From the NCBI RefSeq assembly GCF_022601875.1, contig NZ_JAKVIP010000017.1, positions 1-64,000 of the forward strand: DNA of 64,000 nucleotides, in the 5' to 3' direction. The notes beneath the pieces are model-generated. The model was given only the letters and a program-made list of their open reading frames with translations, had not been told where the DNA came from and ran no database searches. This stretch comes from Chryseobacterium sp. SSA4.19 (GTDB lineage Bacteria > Bacteroidota > Bacteroidia > Flavobacteriales > Weeksellaceae). The translations under genes and the position numbers were made by a program. Shown piece by piece: positions 18,251-26,760 of the stretch. The stretch's first letter is position 1. Each line of letters opens with the position of its first letter.

Positions 18251-18739
18251 TTAATGTGGTAATCGGTCTCTGAAATATCCGTATATCCATGTTCCCAGGA
18301 CAGCACTTATTAAAGTTACCGTTACGGCAAAAGCTCCGGTTCCGATTTGTGCAAAAAGAGGTCCGGGACATGCTCCGGTAAGAGCCCAGCCAAAACCGAA
18401 AATAAGTCCGCCATAGATATGGCCTTTGTTAAATTTTTTAGGCGCTATGGTAACAGGCTCTCCGTACATTGTTTTTATATTAAACTTCTTAATGAGCCAG
18501 ACGGAAATCATTCCTGTAAGGATCGCACTTCCGATGACTCCATACATATGAAATGACTGCAGACGGAACATTTCCTGAATTCTGAACCAGCTGATGATCT
18601 CCGCTTTCACAAAAATAATCCCGAATAAAATACCTGTCAAAAGATATTTAAAATTGGAATACCATTTATTTTGCTGATGAAATTCGGTTTCTGAAGTAGA
18701 AACCATTTTCTCATGATTTGTATCTTTCTCTTTCATCAT
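18251..18739 (-). CDS. DUF6691/YeeE-YedE family protein, C-terminal-half type
   Basis: A 162-residue membrane protein with about four helices and the signature FGWALTGACPGPLFAQIG, the Cys-bearing motif of the YeeE/YedE family. Full-length YeeE imports thiosulfate by passing it along conserved cysteines; here the transporter appears split into two half-size genes, this one and the one 37 nt upstream. A Met pair at the start makes 18739 or 18736 equally possible. It closes the sulfur operon that begins with the persulfide dioxygenase. Confidence 0.85.
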   Translation of the reverse strand: MMKEKDTNHEKMVSTSETEFHQQNKWYSNFKYLLTGILFGIIFVKAEIISWFRIQEMFRLQSFHMYGVIGSAILTGMISVWLIKKFNIKTMYGEPVTIAPKKFNKGHIYGGLIFGFGWALTGACPGPLFAQIGTGAFAVTVTLISAVLGTWIYGYFRDRLPH

Positions 18740-18776
18740 TGAATTAATCTTTTACTTTAATTATAGTTTAAAATTT

Positions 18777-19340
18777 TTAACAGGAAAGAATGATGGGAAG
18801 GATAAAATTTGCCATCAGAAAACCGCCGGCCATAAAACATAGGGTTGCTACCAGAGACGGCCACTGTAAATTAGACAATCCCATAATAGCATGTCCGCTT
18901 GTGCATCCTCCGGCGTAACGGGTCCCGAAACCTACCAGAAATCCCCCGACAACCATTGTCTCAAAGCCTTTGATGGTCAGTAAGCTTTTGAAATTCATCA
19001 GCTGAACTGGCACCAGATTGCTGTAATCGGTAATGCCATAACCGGCGAGTTCTGTTTTAAGGGTCGGATTTATTATAATTTCATTCGAATTCATCATAAA
19101 TTGACCCGCAATTATCCCTCCCAGTAAAATCCCAAGTACAAAAACCAGATTCCACATTTCTTTTTTCCAGTCGTATCTGAAAAAGCTGATATTGCCTGGA
19201 ATACAGGCGGCACACATGTGCCGCAACGATGAGCTGATCCCGAAAGACTTATTTCCTAAAATCAACAATGCGGGAACCGTAAGACCGATCAGTGGGCCTG
19301 CTACATACCAAGGCCAGGGTTCTTTTATTATTTCTAACAT
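18777..19340 (-). CDS. YeeE/YedE family protein, N-terminal-half type (sulfur-compound importer)
   Basis: A 187-residue membrane protein with five helices and two Cys-containing motifs: LRHMCAACIPGN and GTRYAGGCTSGHAIMG, the latter being the hallmark of YeeE/YedE thiosulfate transporters. It is 12 nt downstream of the persulfide dioxygenase gene and 37 nt upstream of its partner half, so the three are almost certainly one transcript. The likely cargo is thiosulfate or a persulfide-related anion; this follows from the family and context, not from the sequence alone. Confidence 0.87.
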   Translation of the reverse strand: MLEIIKEPWPWYVAGPLIGLTVPALLILGNKSFGISSSLRHMCAACIPGNISFFRYDWKKEMWNLVFVLGILLGGIIAGQFMMNSNEIIINPTLKTELAGYGITDYSNLVPVQLMNFKSLLTIKGFETMVVGGFLVGFGTRYAGGCTSGHAIMGLSNLQWPSLVATLCFMAGGFLMANFILPIILSC

Positions 19341-19352
19341 CTAATAGTATTT

Positions 19353-20771
19353 TCAGTTAATGTTTAAAATCCTGCTCTGGCATAGAAAGTCACTCGTCGG
19401 AATAGCGGTTTCGGCAATGGCTTTAAAACCACCTTCAATTTCGGTAAAATTTCTGTATCCTCCTGCCTGAAGAATACTGGCAGCCATCATACTCCGGTAA
19501 CCTCCTGCACAATGAAGATAAAAATGTCTTTCATGACCAGCTTGGTTTATCCAGTCGTTGATATAGGCTAAAGGTTTATTGTATGCCTCATTCACATGCT
19601 CAGCCTGATATTCGCTTTCTTTCCGTACATCTATAATTTTTACCTCACGATCTTTAATTTCCTGTTCAAACTGTTGCGCAGAAATGCAGTGAACGGTATC
19701 AATTTCTTTACCGCCGTTTTTCCATGCTTCAAAACCACCTTTCAGAAATCCCAAAATATTATCAAATCCTACTCTGCTCAGTCGGGTGATGGCTTCTTTC
19801 TCCTGATTTTCATCAGTAATTAAAATAATAGGCTGATTTACATCAACAATAAGCGTTCCTACCCAAGGAGCAAAATCTCCGTCCAGCCCGATATTGACAG
19901 ACTGCGGCACAAAACCTCTGGCAAAATTCCTATGGTTACGGGTATCTAAGGTTAAGGCATTTGAAATTTCTGCCATTTCTTCAAATTTTTCAGGAGACAA
20001 CGCCCGCAGACCGTTAGATAAAACCTGATCAAAATTGCGATATCCTTTTTTATTCATGGTAACATTCATCCCAAAATATGCCGGAGGAGGAAGAAGTCCG
20101 TCAGTCACCGATCTGATAAAGCTTTCTTTATCTTTCTGATTTAGCGCATAATTGGTTTTCTTTTGGTTTCCTAAGGTATCCATTGTTTCTTTCTGCATGT
20201 TTTTTCCGCAAGCTGACCCTGCTCCGTGTGCGGGATACACTATGATTTCATCATTCAATGGAATGATTTTCTGATATAAACTGTCATAAAGAAGTCCTGC
20301 CAGATCCTCCCGGGTCATGTCCTCTGATTTCTGGGCGAGATCCGGACGGCCGACATCACCCAAAAATAAAGTATCACCGCTGAAAAGTGCCCTTTCTGCT
20401 CCATACTCATCGATTAAAAGATAAGACGTGCTTTCCATGGTATGCCCCGGAGTATGGAGAACCTTGATTTTAACATTTCCAATCTTGAAAATCTGATTAT
20501 CATAGGCAATCACGGCATCAAACTCAGTTTTTGCAGTAGGCCCGTAGACGATAGCTGCTCCTGTCTGTTTGCTAAGGTCGATATGCCCGCTGACAAAATC
20601 TGCATGAAAATGGGTTTCAAAAATATATGTAAGCTTTACATTGTCTTTTTCAAGCCTATTGATGTAAGGCTGCGTTTCCCTCAAAGGATCTATGATAGCC
20701 GCTTCGCCGTTTGAAATGATATAGTAGGCACCCTGTGCCAAACATCCGGTATATATCTGTTCTATTTTCAT
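19353..20771 (-). CDS. Persulfide dioxygenase-like metallo-hydrolase with two rhodanese domains
   Basis: A 472-residue fusion. Residues 1-240 are an ETHE1/glyoxalase II-type domain with HFHADF (H54, H56, D58), HTPGHT, GDTLFLGDVGRPDL and YPAHGAGSACG. Two rhodanese domains follow. The first (about 260-350) has no cysteine in its active loop (LITDENQEKEA) and is probably structural. The second has the loop CAGGYR with catalytic C421. The expected reaction is oxidation of glutathione or other persulfide to sulfite plus sulfur transfer. It heads an operon with the two YeeE-like halves and carries the 19-bp upstream element at 20824. Confidence 0.9.
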   Translation of the reverse strand: MKIEQIYTGCLAQGAYYIISNGEAAIIDPLRETQPYINRLEKDNVKLTYIFETHFHADFVSGHIDLSKQTGAAIVYGPTAKTEFDAVIAYDNQIFKIGNVKIKVLHTPGHTMESTSYLLIDEYGAERALFSGDTLFLGDVGRPDLAQKSEDMTREDLAGLLYDSLYQKIIPLNDEIIVYPAHGAGSACGKNMQKETMDTLGNQKKTNYALNQKDKESFIRSVTDGLLPPPAYFGMNVTMNKKGYRNFDQVLSNGLRALSPEKFEEMAEISNALTLDTRNHRNFARGFVPQSVNIGLDGDFAPWVGTLIVDVNQPIILITDENQEKEAITRLSRVGFDNILGFLKGGFEAWKNGGKEIDTVHCISAQQFEQEIKDREVKIIDVRKESEYQAEHVNEAYNKPLAYINDWINQAGHERHFYLHCAGGYRSMMAASILQAGGYRNFTEIEGGFKAIAETAIPTSDFLCQSRILNIN

Positions 20772-20823
20772 TTTAATTAATTTTAAGGTGATACAAATTT
20801 CTTTATTTATTATTCTCGCTACC

Positions 20824-20842
20824 GCTACTTTTGTTACATAAG
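20824..20842 (-). promoter_or_regulatory. Candidate Crp/Fnr operator upstream of the persulfide dioxygenase gene
   Basis: The 19-bp sequence CTTATGTAACAAAAGTAGC (minus strand) is identical to that at 21695-21713 upstream of tauE. The gap to the ATG is 52 nt here and 53 nt there. The adjacent Crp/Fnr gene makes that regulator the obvious candidate ligand. Confidence 0.75.
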
Positions 20843-20846
20843 ACTT

Positions 20847-21641
20847 TTACAGTAAAAGTTCTTTGACAATGATATACATTCCCATCGCAAGGATAAACCA
20901 GCCAAAAGCCGGTTTAAGCTTTTTCCCATCAATCTTTTTTGAAAGCTGAGTACCGATAAGAATTCCGGCAACTGCAATAACAGATACAGAAATCAAAAAA
21001 CTCCATTCTACTGTAATATGATTTACGGATGAAAAAAAACCGATAAGGGAATTACATGAAATAATAACTAAGGATGTTCCTATAGCTACTTTCATAGGAG
21101 TTTTCAGGAGATTAACCAGCGCCGGAATAATCATAAAGCCGCCTCCGGCTCCTACAAGACCCGTTAAAATTCCTACCACAGAACCTTCCCCGACTGCCAA
21201 CAGCCCTGCATTTTTTTCCTGGTGAAGCATTCCCGTTTCAAAAGCCGTACTTTTCTGAATCATTTTATAAGACGCGATAATCATCAGACCTGCAAAAACC
21301 AACAACAGGAAAACATCCTTGGTCACAATGAAATTCCCTATCCTGAAAACCTCATCGGGAATTAAAGGCAGAAGATAATTACGTGTCAGAAAAATAGAAA
21401 CAATAGAGGGGATTCCGAAAATCAAGGCTATTTTGAGATTAACGAGTCCTTTTTTAAAATAAGATACGGAGCCGACCATGCTGCTGATGCCGACAATAAA
21501 AAGTGAATATTCGGTAGCCAGAAAGGCATCAATCCTAAAAAGGTAAAAAAGAACCGGAACCGTAAGAATACTTCCGCCTCCTCCGATTAATCCTAAAGAA
21601 ACACCAATTAAAACCGATGCAATATATCCAAAAACTTCCAT
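20847..21641 (-). CDS. TauE/SafE family sulfite/sulfonate exporter
   Basis: A 264-residue membrane protein with about eight helices and the duplicated TauE/SafE motif: GVSLGLIGGGGSILTVPVL in the first half and GILTGLVGAGGGFMIIPAL in the second. Family members export sulfite, sulfoacetate or related anions. Its place between a Crp/Fnr regulator and a persulfide dioxygenase suggests removal of sulfite formed by the latter. It has its own copy of the 19-bp upstream element and is separated from the dioxygenase gene by 75 nt. Confidence 0.9.
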   Translation of the reverse strand: MEVFGYIASVLIGVSLGLIGGGGSILTVPVLFYLFRIDAFLATEYSLFIVGISSMVGSVSYFKKGLVNLKIALIFGIPSIVSIFLTRNYLLPLIPDEVFRIGNFIVTKDVFLLLVFAGLMIIASYKMIQKSTAFETGMLHQEKNAGLLAVGEGSVVGILTGLVGAGGGFMIIPALVNLLKTPMKVAIGTSLVIISCNSLIGFFSSVNHITVEWSFLISVSVIAVAGILIGTQLSKKIDGKKLKPAFGWFILAMGMYIIVKELLL

Positions 21642-21694
21642 ATCTGTTCAAATAATTTCTGAAGCAAAAATGGAAATATCCTGAACATTCTACA

Positions 21695-21713
21695 GCTACT
21701 TTTGTTACATAAG
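21695..21713 (-). promoter_or_regulatory. Candidate Crp/Fnr operator upstream of tauE
   Basis: Exact second copy of the 19-bp element (CTTATGTAACAAAAGTAGC on the minus strand), placed 53 nt before the tauE ATG and 3 nt after the regulator stop codon. Its half GTAAC-AAAA-GTAGC is an imperfect dyad of the sort bound by Crp/Fnr proteins. Confidence 0.75.
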
Positions 21714-21716
21714 GAA

Positions 21717-22349
21717 TCAGACGGGTTCGGAAAGATGTATTTTGTTTCTTCCCAGCTTTAACTTTCCGGATTCTTCAAGCTGCTTAAGAAGCCTTGAGAC
21801 CACCACTCTGGCGGTTCCGAGCTCATTGGCCAGTTGTTCATGAGTGGTAATAATGAGGTCAGACTGTAAAAGTTTTGATTTTTTGTACAAAAGATTCAAT
21901 AATCTTTCATCAACTTTTTTGAATGCAATGGCATTGATAATGTCTAATAATTCTTCGAAACGTTTATGGTACAGCCTGAAAATATAATCCAGCCATTCCG
22001 GGTATTCTTTTATGAAAAGTGAAACTTTATCAACCGGCAGAAACAGGATTTCAGCATCTTCTTCCACTTCAGCCTTGACGACGCTTTTTTCATTATGCAT
22101 TCCACCCAAGAAAGACATAATACAGCTTTCTCCGGCTTTTATGTAATACAATAAAATTTCCCGCCCGTCTTCTTCCGTCCTGATCACTTTAATCATTCCC
22201 TTCATTACAATAGGAATAGAACGGATAGAAGCATTTTCGTCCAGAATAACATCACCTTCGCTGTAGGTCCTGGTGATTCCGTTTGCATATAATTTTTCTA
22301 CCAGTTCAGGAGAGGAAGTAAATTCTGAGTTTAAAACCGAATGTTCCAT
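21717..22349 (-). CDS. Crp/Fnr family transcriptional regulator of the sulfur module
   Basis: A 210-residue regulator: a cyclic-nucleotide-like beta-barrel (about 15-125) followed by a long helix and a winged HTH (about 165-200, THEQLANELGTARVVVSRLL). The conserved GESCIMSFLGG holds a single cysteine that could sense redox or sulfur species; no Fnr-type four-cysteine [4Fe-4S] set is present. It lies 18 nt downstream of the GH20 gene, so it may be partly read from there, and directly upstream of tauE. It most likely controls tauE and the dioxygenase operon through the repeated 19-bp element. Confidence 0.9.
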   Translation of the reverse strand: MEHSVLNSEFTSSPELVEKLYANGITRTYSEGDVILDENASIRSIPIVMKGMIKVIRTEEDGREILLYYIKAGESCIMSFLGGMHNEKSVVKAEVEEDAEILFLPVDKVSLFIKEYPEWLDYIFRLYHKRFEELLDIINAIAFKKVDERLLNLLYKKSKLLQSDLIITTHEQLANELGTARVVVSRLLKQLEESGKLKLGRNKIHLSEPV

Positions 22350-22367
22350 ATTAAAACGAGTTTCAGA

Positions 22368-24620
22368 TTAATTGGCTCTGATCTCATCTACGAAAAGCCA
22401 AGCTTTTGAGTCTGCACTGGGATTTCCTGCAGGTATAATTCCTGCATTTTCTATTTTAACTTTTAAATATCTTGAGCTTTGGCTTCCCACCCTAAGATTT
22501 ATTTTTCCTTCTGCGCTGAAGATTTCTTCTTTTCCGACTTCTTTAATCGTTTTAAAATGTATTCCATCGTCAGAGACAGAGATCTGTGCAGATTTTGCCA
22601 GGTGAATCCAGCTTCCTTTATTGTCCAGCGTATTAAAATAAACTTCTGAAAACTGCATTTTCTGACCCAAGTCGATCATGGCTACTACATCTTTCCCCTG
22701 AAAGCCCAGCCATGTTTTCCCTAATTGCTTCTGGTTCCCAAGAATTCCGTCAACAAGTGTCAACGCTCCGCCGAAAGAATAATTTTCACTTGGCTGCTGT
22801 TCCAACGTTATTTTTTTACCGGTAGTCTGTGATAGGATAAAGTCCTGTGAAGAAACGGCACTTTTCAATTGTCCGTTTTCAAAATATGCTGATTTTAATG
22901 TCAATGATTTGGTAACCGGAACCGGATTTGTATAACACTGAGAATCAGCTGTAGGATTTGTATTATCTAGAGTATACCGTATCCCGCCCGGGTTCTGAGA
23001 AGTAGACAGTTCGTAGGCAATGCCGTTTGCTGCAGGAATTACCTTTCCGGTGATGTTATAAATACTTTTTGCATAATTTACATTCATTTTATCCAGTACT
23101 TTAAACTGATTGATTGCTCTTGCTTCAAATTCTTTATAGTTTCCGGGATCTGCCGTGCCCCATCCCACTTCGGAAAGCGCAAATAACCTTGGGAAAATCA
23201 TATACTGCACCTGCTTGAAATCAAGGATATATTCTGTCCACAGATTAGCCTGCACACCCATAATGTATTTTACCTGTTCAGCATTCAATTCATCGGGAAC
23301 CGGATTGTATGAATACACTTTATCCAAAGGCGTAAACCCTCCGAAAGCATTCGGTTCAGTCTGCGGATCCCCCTGATAATGATCAAAATAACAATAGGCT
23401 CCGGGCGTCATGACGGCAAAATGGCCTGATTGGGCAGCCTCCACACCACCTTTGATTCCTGTCCAGCTCATAACAGCAGCATTCGGAGCTAATCCGCCTT
23501 CCAGAATTTCATCCCATCCGATAATTTTCCGGCCTTTGGAATTTACATATTTTTCTATTCTGTGGATGAAATAGCTCTGCAGTCCGTGCTCATCTTTCAG
23601 GTTATTCTTTTTAATTAATTCCTGACAATGTGCACATTCTTTCCATCTTGTTTTAGGGCATTCGTCACCGCCGATGTGTATGTATTGCGAAGGAAAAAGG
23701 GCTATCACTTCATCCAAAACATTTTGTAAAAATGTAAACGTTTCTTCTTTCGGACAAAATACATCATCAAAAACGCCCCATTTGGTTGCCGATTCAAAAG
23801 GCCCTTGTGTACACGCCAATCCAGGATACGCAGAAAGAGCAGCCAATGCGTGCCCGGGCATTTCTATTTCCGGGACTACCGTAATATGTCTCTCCTGAGC
23901 ATATTTTACGACTTCTTTAATCTGGTCCTGCGTATAAAAGTACGGTCCGTAAGGTTTTCCGTCAAAAGTATTATCCACATATGCTCCGATCATGGATTCC
24001 TTACGTTTTGAGCCGATTTGTGTCAGCTTCGGATATTTTTTAATCTCAATCCTCCAGCCCTGATCATCCGTTAAGTGCCAATGAAAGGTATTAAGCTTAT
24101 ACATCGCCAGATAATCAATATACTGTTTTACCTCAGCAACCGTAAAAAAATGGCGGCAGACATCCAGGTGCATTCCGCGCCACGCAAACCTGGGCTCATC
24201 TTTAATTTTCATGGCTGGAATTTTACCGCCGGGCGAATCCTGAATGAGCTGAAGTAAAGTCTGAATTCCATGGAAGAGACCTTCACTTTGTTTTGCCTTT
24301 ACCGAGATAGATTCTTTTGTAACATCAATCTCATAATCAGCATCTGTGTTCATTTTTTCATCAACATATATAAAAATAACATTATCTCCGCTGCGCCTGT
24401 CATTTTTTGAGAGATCCAGATGATAACTTTTATGTAAAGATTTTAAAAAAAACTGATATTCAAACGATTTTTCGTTTCCTTTAACAACGGTCTGATTATT
24501 TAAAACAAATTCTCCCTTTGAAAATTCAATATTTTTAGGATACGGAATCAAATTTAATTTGCTTTGTGAAAAAATCACACCTGAGAATAGCATTGAAAAA
24601 GCCAGTAGGATACGCAGCAT
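22368..24620 (-). CDS. Beta-N-acetylhexosaminidase, glycoside hydrolase family 20
   Basis: A 750-residue exported enzyme: signal peptide (cleavage after IFSQ), a GH20b N-terminal domain, then the GH20 barrel with the catalytic pair D319-E320 in HIGGDECPKTRW. Downstream are a chitobiase C-terminal-like strand region (IRYTLDNTNPTADSQ) and a C-terminal F5/8-type discoidin-like domain ending YLKVKIENAGI...FVDEIRAN. It releases terminal GlcNAc or GalNAc from glycans or chitin fragments. It could act with the glycosylasparaginase and beta-mannosidase nearby on host N-glycans, although they do not form one operon. Confidence 0.93.
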   Translation of the reverse strand: MLRILLAFSMLFSGVIFSQSKLNLIPYPKNIEFSKGEFVLNNQTVVKGNEKSFEYQFFLKSLHKSYHLDLSKNDRRSGDNVIFIYVDEKMNTDADYEIDVTKESISVKAKQSEGLFHGIQTLLQLIQDSPGGKIPAMKIKDEPRFAWRGMHLDVCRHFFTVAEVKQYIDYLAMYKLNTFHWHLTDDQGWRIEIKKYPKLTQIGSKRKESMIGAYVDNTFDGKPYGPYFYTQDQIKEVVKYAQERHITVVPEIEMPGHALAALSAYPGLACTQGPFESATKWGVFDDVFCPKEETFTFLQNVLDEVIALFPSQYIHIGGDECPKTRWKECAHCQELIKKNNLKDEHGLQSYFIHRIEKYVNSKGRKIIGWDEILEGGLAPNAAVMSWTGIKGGVEAAQSGHFAVMTPGAYCYFDHYQGDPQTEPNAFGGFTPLDKVYSYNPVPDELNAEQVKYIMGVQANLWTEYILDFKQVQYMIFPRLFALSEVGWGTADPGNYKEFEARAINQFKVLDKMNVNYAKSIYNITGKVIPAANGIAYELSTSQNPGGIRYTLDNTNPTADSQCYTNPVPVTKSLTLKSAYFENGQLKSAVSSQDFILSQTTGKKITLEQQPSENYSFGGALTLVDGILGNQKQLGKTWLGFQGKDVVAMIDLGQKMQFSEVYFNTLDNKGSWIHLAKSAQISVSDDGIHFKTIKEVGKEEIFSAEGKINLRVGSQSSRYLKVKIENAGIIPAGNPSADSKAWLFVDEIRAN

Positions 24621-24922
24621 CTTGTTGAGTTTATATTTTAGCGAATATAATTCTTTCCTTAAAAACTTTTAACTTACTAAAATAAACATTTACTGTTTGA
24701 AAAATATAGAAAATATAGATTTGAAAGCTCCTGATTCCGATGTTTATTAAAATTTAAAACAAGAGCTTACATTAAAGCTAAAAATCGGTCGTATGAGTAG
24801 TCTGATTCTTATTAAAATATGATCTGTTCATTACAAATTTTAGAAACTCAGATAACTTTTATTTATGATTTCACTCATAAAGGAATATATTTTGAATAGA
24901 AGAAGCTACATAATTCTATTGT
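24621..24922. other. Divergent intergenic region, hexosaminidase / FAD protein
   Basis: A 302-bp AT-rich spacer between two divergent genes. Apart from the palindrome at 24863-24880 I see no open frame, repeat or RNA structure that I can support. Confidence 0.6.
24863..24880. promoter_or_regulatory. Candidate Crp/Fnr operator upstream of the FAD protein gene
   Basis: Perfect 18-bp dyad TTATGA-N6-TCATAA, centred about 51 nt before the ATG at 24923. The half-sites are identical to those of the dyad at 27789-27806 upstream of the second Crp/Fnr gene. Confidence 0.7.
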
Positions 24923-26650
24923 ATGGAAAACAATGACACAACGATTGCGCTTATAGGCGGAGGCCCCGCGGCACTTTTTGCCTTTAAGCACATCCTTCTT
25001 CAGAATATAAAACCTGAAACCATTTATATATTTGAAAAAAATGAACGGCTTGGAGCCGGAATGCCGTACAGCAGACATGGGGCAGACCATGAGCACGTAG
25101 CCAATGTTTCCGCCAATGAGCTGCCGGAACTGTATGAAGACTTTGTCCATTACATCAAAAAACATTACCCTGCAGATTTCCCGGAATTTGTAGAGAACGG
25201 GACCGTAAATGAATATGAGGTTATCCCAAGGCTGCTGTTGGGAAATTATCTGGAAGAGCAGTTTAAAAATTATATCCAGCTTGCCAGAAAAGAGGGTATC
25301 AACGTTCACATCCATACCGGAACATCCGTAAAAGATATTGTGAAAAAGGAAAATGAAGATCATTTTACTATTGTAACGGAAGATCAGTGGTATACAGTTT
25401 CCGTTACTATTATCTGTACAGGACATTTCTGGCCTTTAACCTATGAACAAAAACAGCCCGGATGGTATGATTCACCTTATCCTCCTTCAAAATTCAGCTA
25501 TCCGACTGATTATCCTGTCGCAGTACGCGGAACTTCACTGACCGCTATTGATGCAGTGAAGACTTTAGCGCGCAGAAACGGGAAATTTGTGCATGCAGGC
25601 AAAGAATTGAAATATTATCTGAACGACGGCAGTAAGGATTTTTCCATCAGCCTGTTTTCATTACGGGGGTTTTTGCCGGCTCTCAGATTCCATACGGAAG
25701 AAGATGCTTATTCGGAAGACTGGATCATGTCAATAGAAGATATTTACGAGTACAAGAAATCACACGGTGGCTTTGTTGATCTTGATTATGTTTATGACCT
25801 CCATTTCATGCAGCCACTCAAAAGAAAAAATCCTGATTTTTACGAGAAAATCAAAGATTTAAGTATGGAAGAATTTGTAGAAAAAATGCTTACAATGCGG
25901 GATGAGCTTGACAGTTTTGAACTTTTCAAAGCCGAATATGCAGAAGCCGAAAAATCGATCCGGAGACACGAATCGATAGCATGGAAGGAGGCCCTGTCAG
26001 CATTCAGCTATGCGGTTAACTATCCTGCCAAACATTTTTCTGCTGAAGATATGCTGAGATTACGGAAGACTCTTCTACCTCTGATTTCCGTAATCATCGC
26101 TTCGTTGCCCCAATCTTCTTACCGTGAGGTTATTGCTCTTTACAATGCCGGACTGATCCGTCTGGTGAGTGTCGGTGAAGACAGCCACATTGAACCGCAT
26201 CACGACCAAGGTGCTGTTTATCATTATACCGATAGTAACGGACAACAGACCTCTGAACACTATCAATTATATATTGACGCTATAGGTCAGCAGCCGATCC
26301 AGTTTAATGATGTCCCGTTTGAAGGGCTCAAACAAAACGGCCTCATTAGTTCGGGGTATTTGAAATTTAAAAGCCCTGAAAATGCGAAAGCTGCTTATCA
26401 GAAAGACCATAAAAATATTATAGAAACTGACGCGGATCAGTATTATCTTAAAGTTAAAGGGTTAAACATCAACGACCATTTCCAGGCGTTGGATTATTAC
26501 GGAAAAAGGATCCCTGATCTTTTCATTATGGCAGTGCCTTACATTGCAGGACTTAATCCTGATTATTCAGGTCTTGATTTCTGCGACACGGCGGCTAAGA
26601 GAATTGCCGACACGATTTTAGATATAAATAAGATACGTGATGCCGGATGA
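24923..26650 (+). CDS. FAD/NAD(P)-binding protein (PF13454 type)
   Basis: A 575-residue flavoprotein. The N-terminal dinucleotide-binding motif IALIGGGPAALFAFKHIL is followed by FEKNERLGAGMPYS and an ANVSANELP segment typical of the FAD-NAD(P)-binding (NAD_binding_9) family. Substrate and reaction are not known for most members; some act as hydroxyacylglutathione- or amine-linked oxidoreductases in name only. It is cytoplasmic, with no signal or membrane helix. A strong Crp/Fnr-type dyad sits upstream, and an intrinsic terminator ends the transcript at 26724. Confidence 0.83.
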   Translation: MENNDTTIALIGGGPAALFAFKHILLQNIKPETIYIFEKNERLGAGMPYSRHGADHEHVANVSANELPELYEDFVHYIKKHYPADFPEFVENGTVNEYEVIPRLLLGNYLEEQFKNYIQLARKEGINVHIHTGTSVKDIVKKENEDHFTIVTEDQWYTVSVTIICTGHFWPLTYEQKQPGWYDSPYPPSKFSYPTDYPVAVRGTSLTAIDAVKTLARRNGKFVHAGKELKYYLNDGSKDFSISLFSLRGFLPALRFHTEEDAYSEDWIMSIEDIYEYKKSHGGFVDLDYVYDLHFMQPLKRKNPDFYEKIKDLSMEEFVEKMLTMRDELDSFELFKAEYAEAEKSIRRHESIAWKEALSAFSYAVNYPAKHFSAEDMLRLRKTLLPLISVIIASLPQSSYREVIALYNAGLIRLVSVGEDSHIEPHHDQGAVYHYTDSNGQQTSEHYQLYIDAIGQQPIQFNDVPFEGLKQNGLISSGYLKFKSPENAKAAYQKDHKNIIETDADQYYLKVKGLNINDHFQALDYYGKRIPDLFIMAVPYIAGLNPDYSGLDFCDTAAKRIADTILDINKIRDAG

Positions 26651-26723
26651 TGATTAATTACATGCAGTTTGAATTTAAACTTCTATCAGTAAACATAATC
26701 AGACTTGTAGGATTAGAATATGT

Positions 26724-26753
26724 AAAATGTACCCAGATTTTTGGGTACATTTT
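26724..26753 (+). terminator. Intrinsic terminator after the FAD protein gene
   Basis: A 12-bp stem (AAAATGTACCCA / TGGGTACATTTT) with a 6-nt loop and trailing T run on the plus strand. It lies between the convergent FAD and cyanophycinase genes, and could also serve the latter. Confidence 0.85.
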
Positions 26754-26760
26754 TTATAAT

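Noticed and set aside
18144..18371. N-terminal extension of the glycosylasparaginase frame
   Set aside because: It overlaps the YeeE-like gene, lacks export features, and removes the RRKFIKK signal from the N-terminus.
24875..25426. 183-codon minus-strand open frame opposite the FAD protein gene
   Set aside because: It is antisense to a well-supported gene and has no recognisable domain; a shadow frame.
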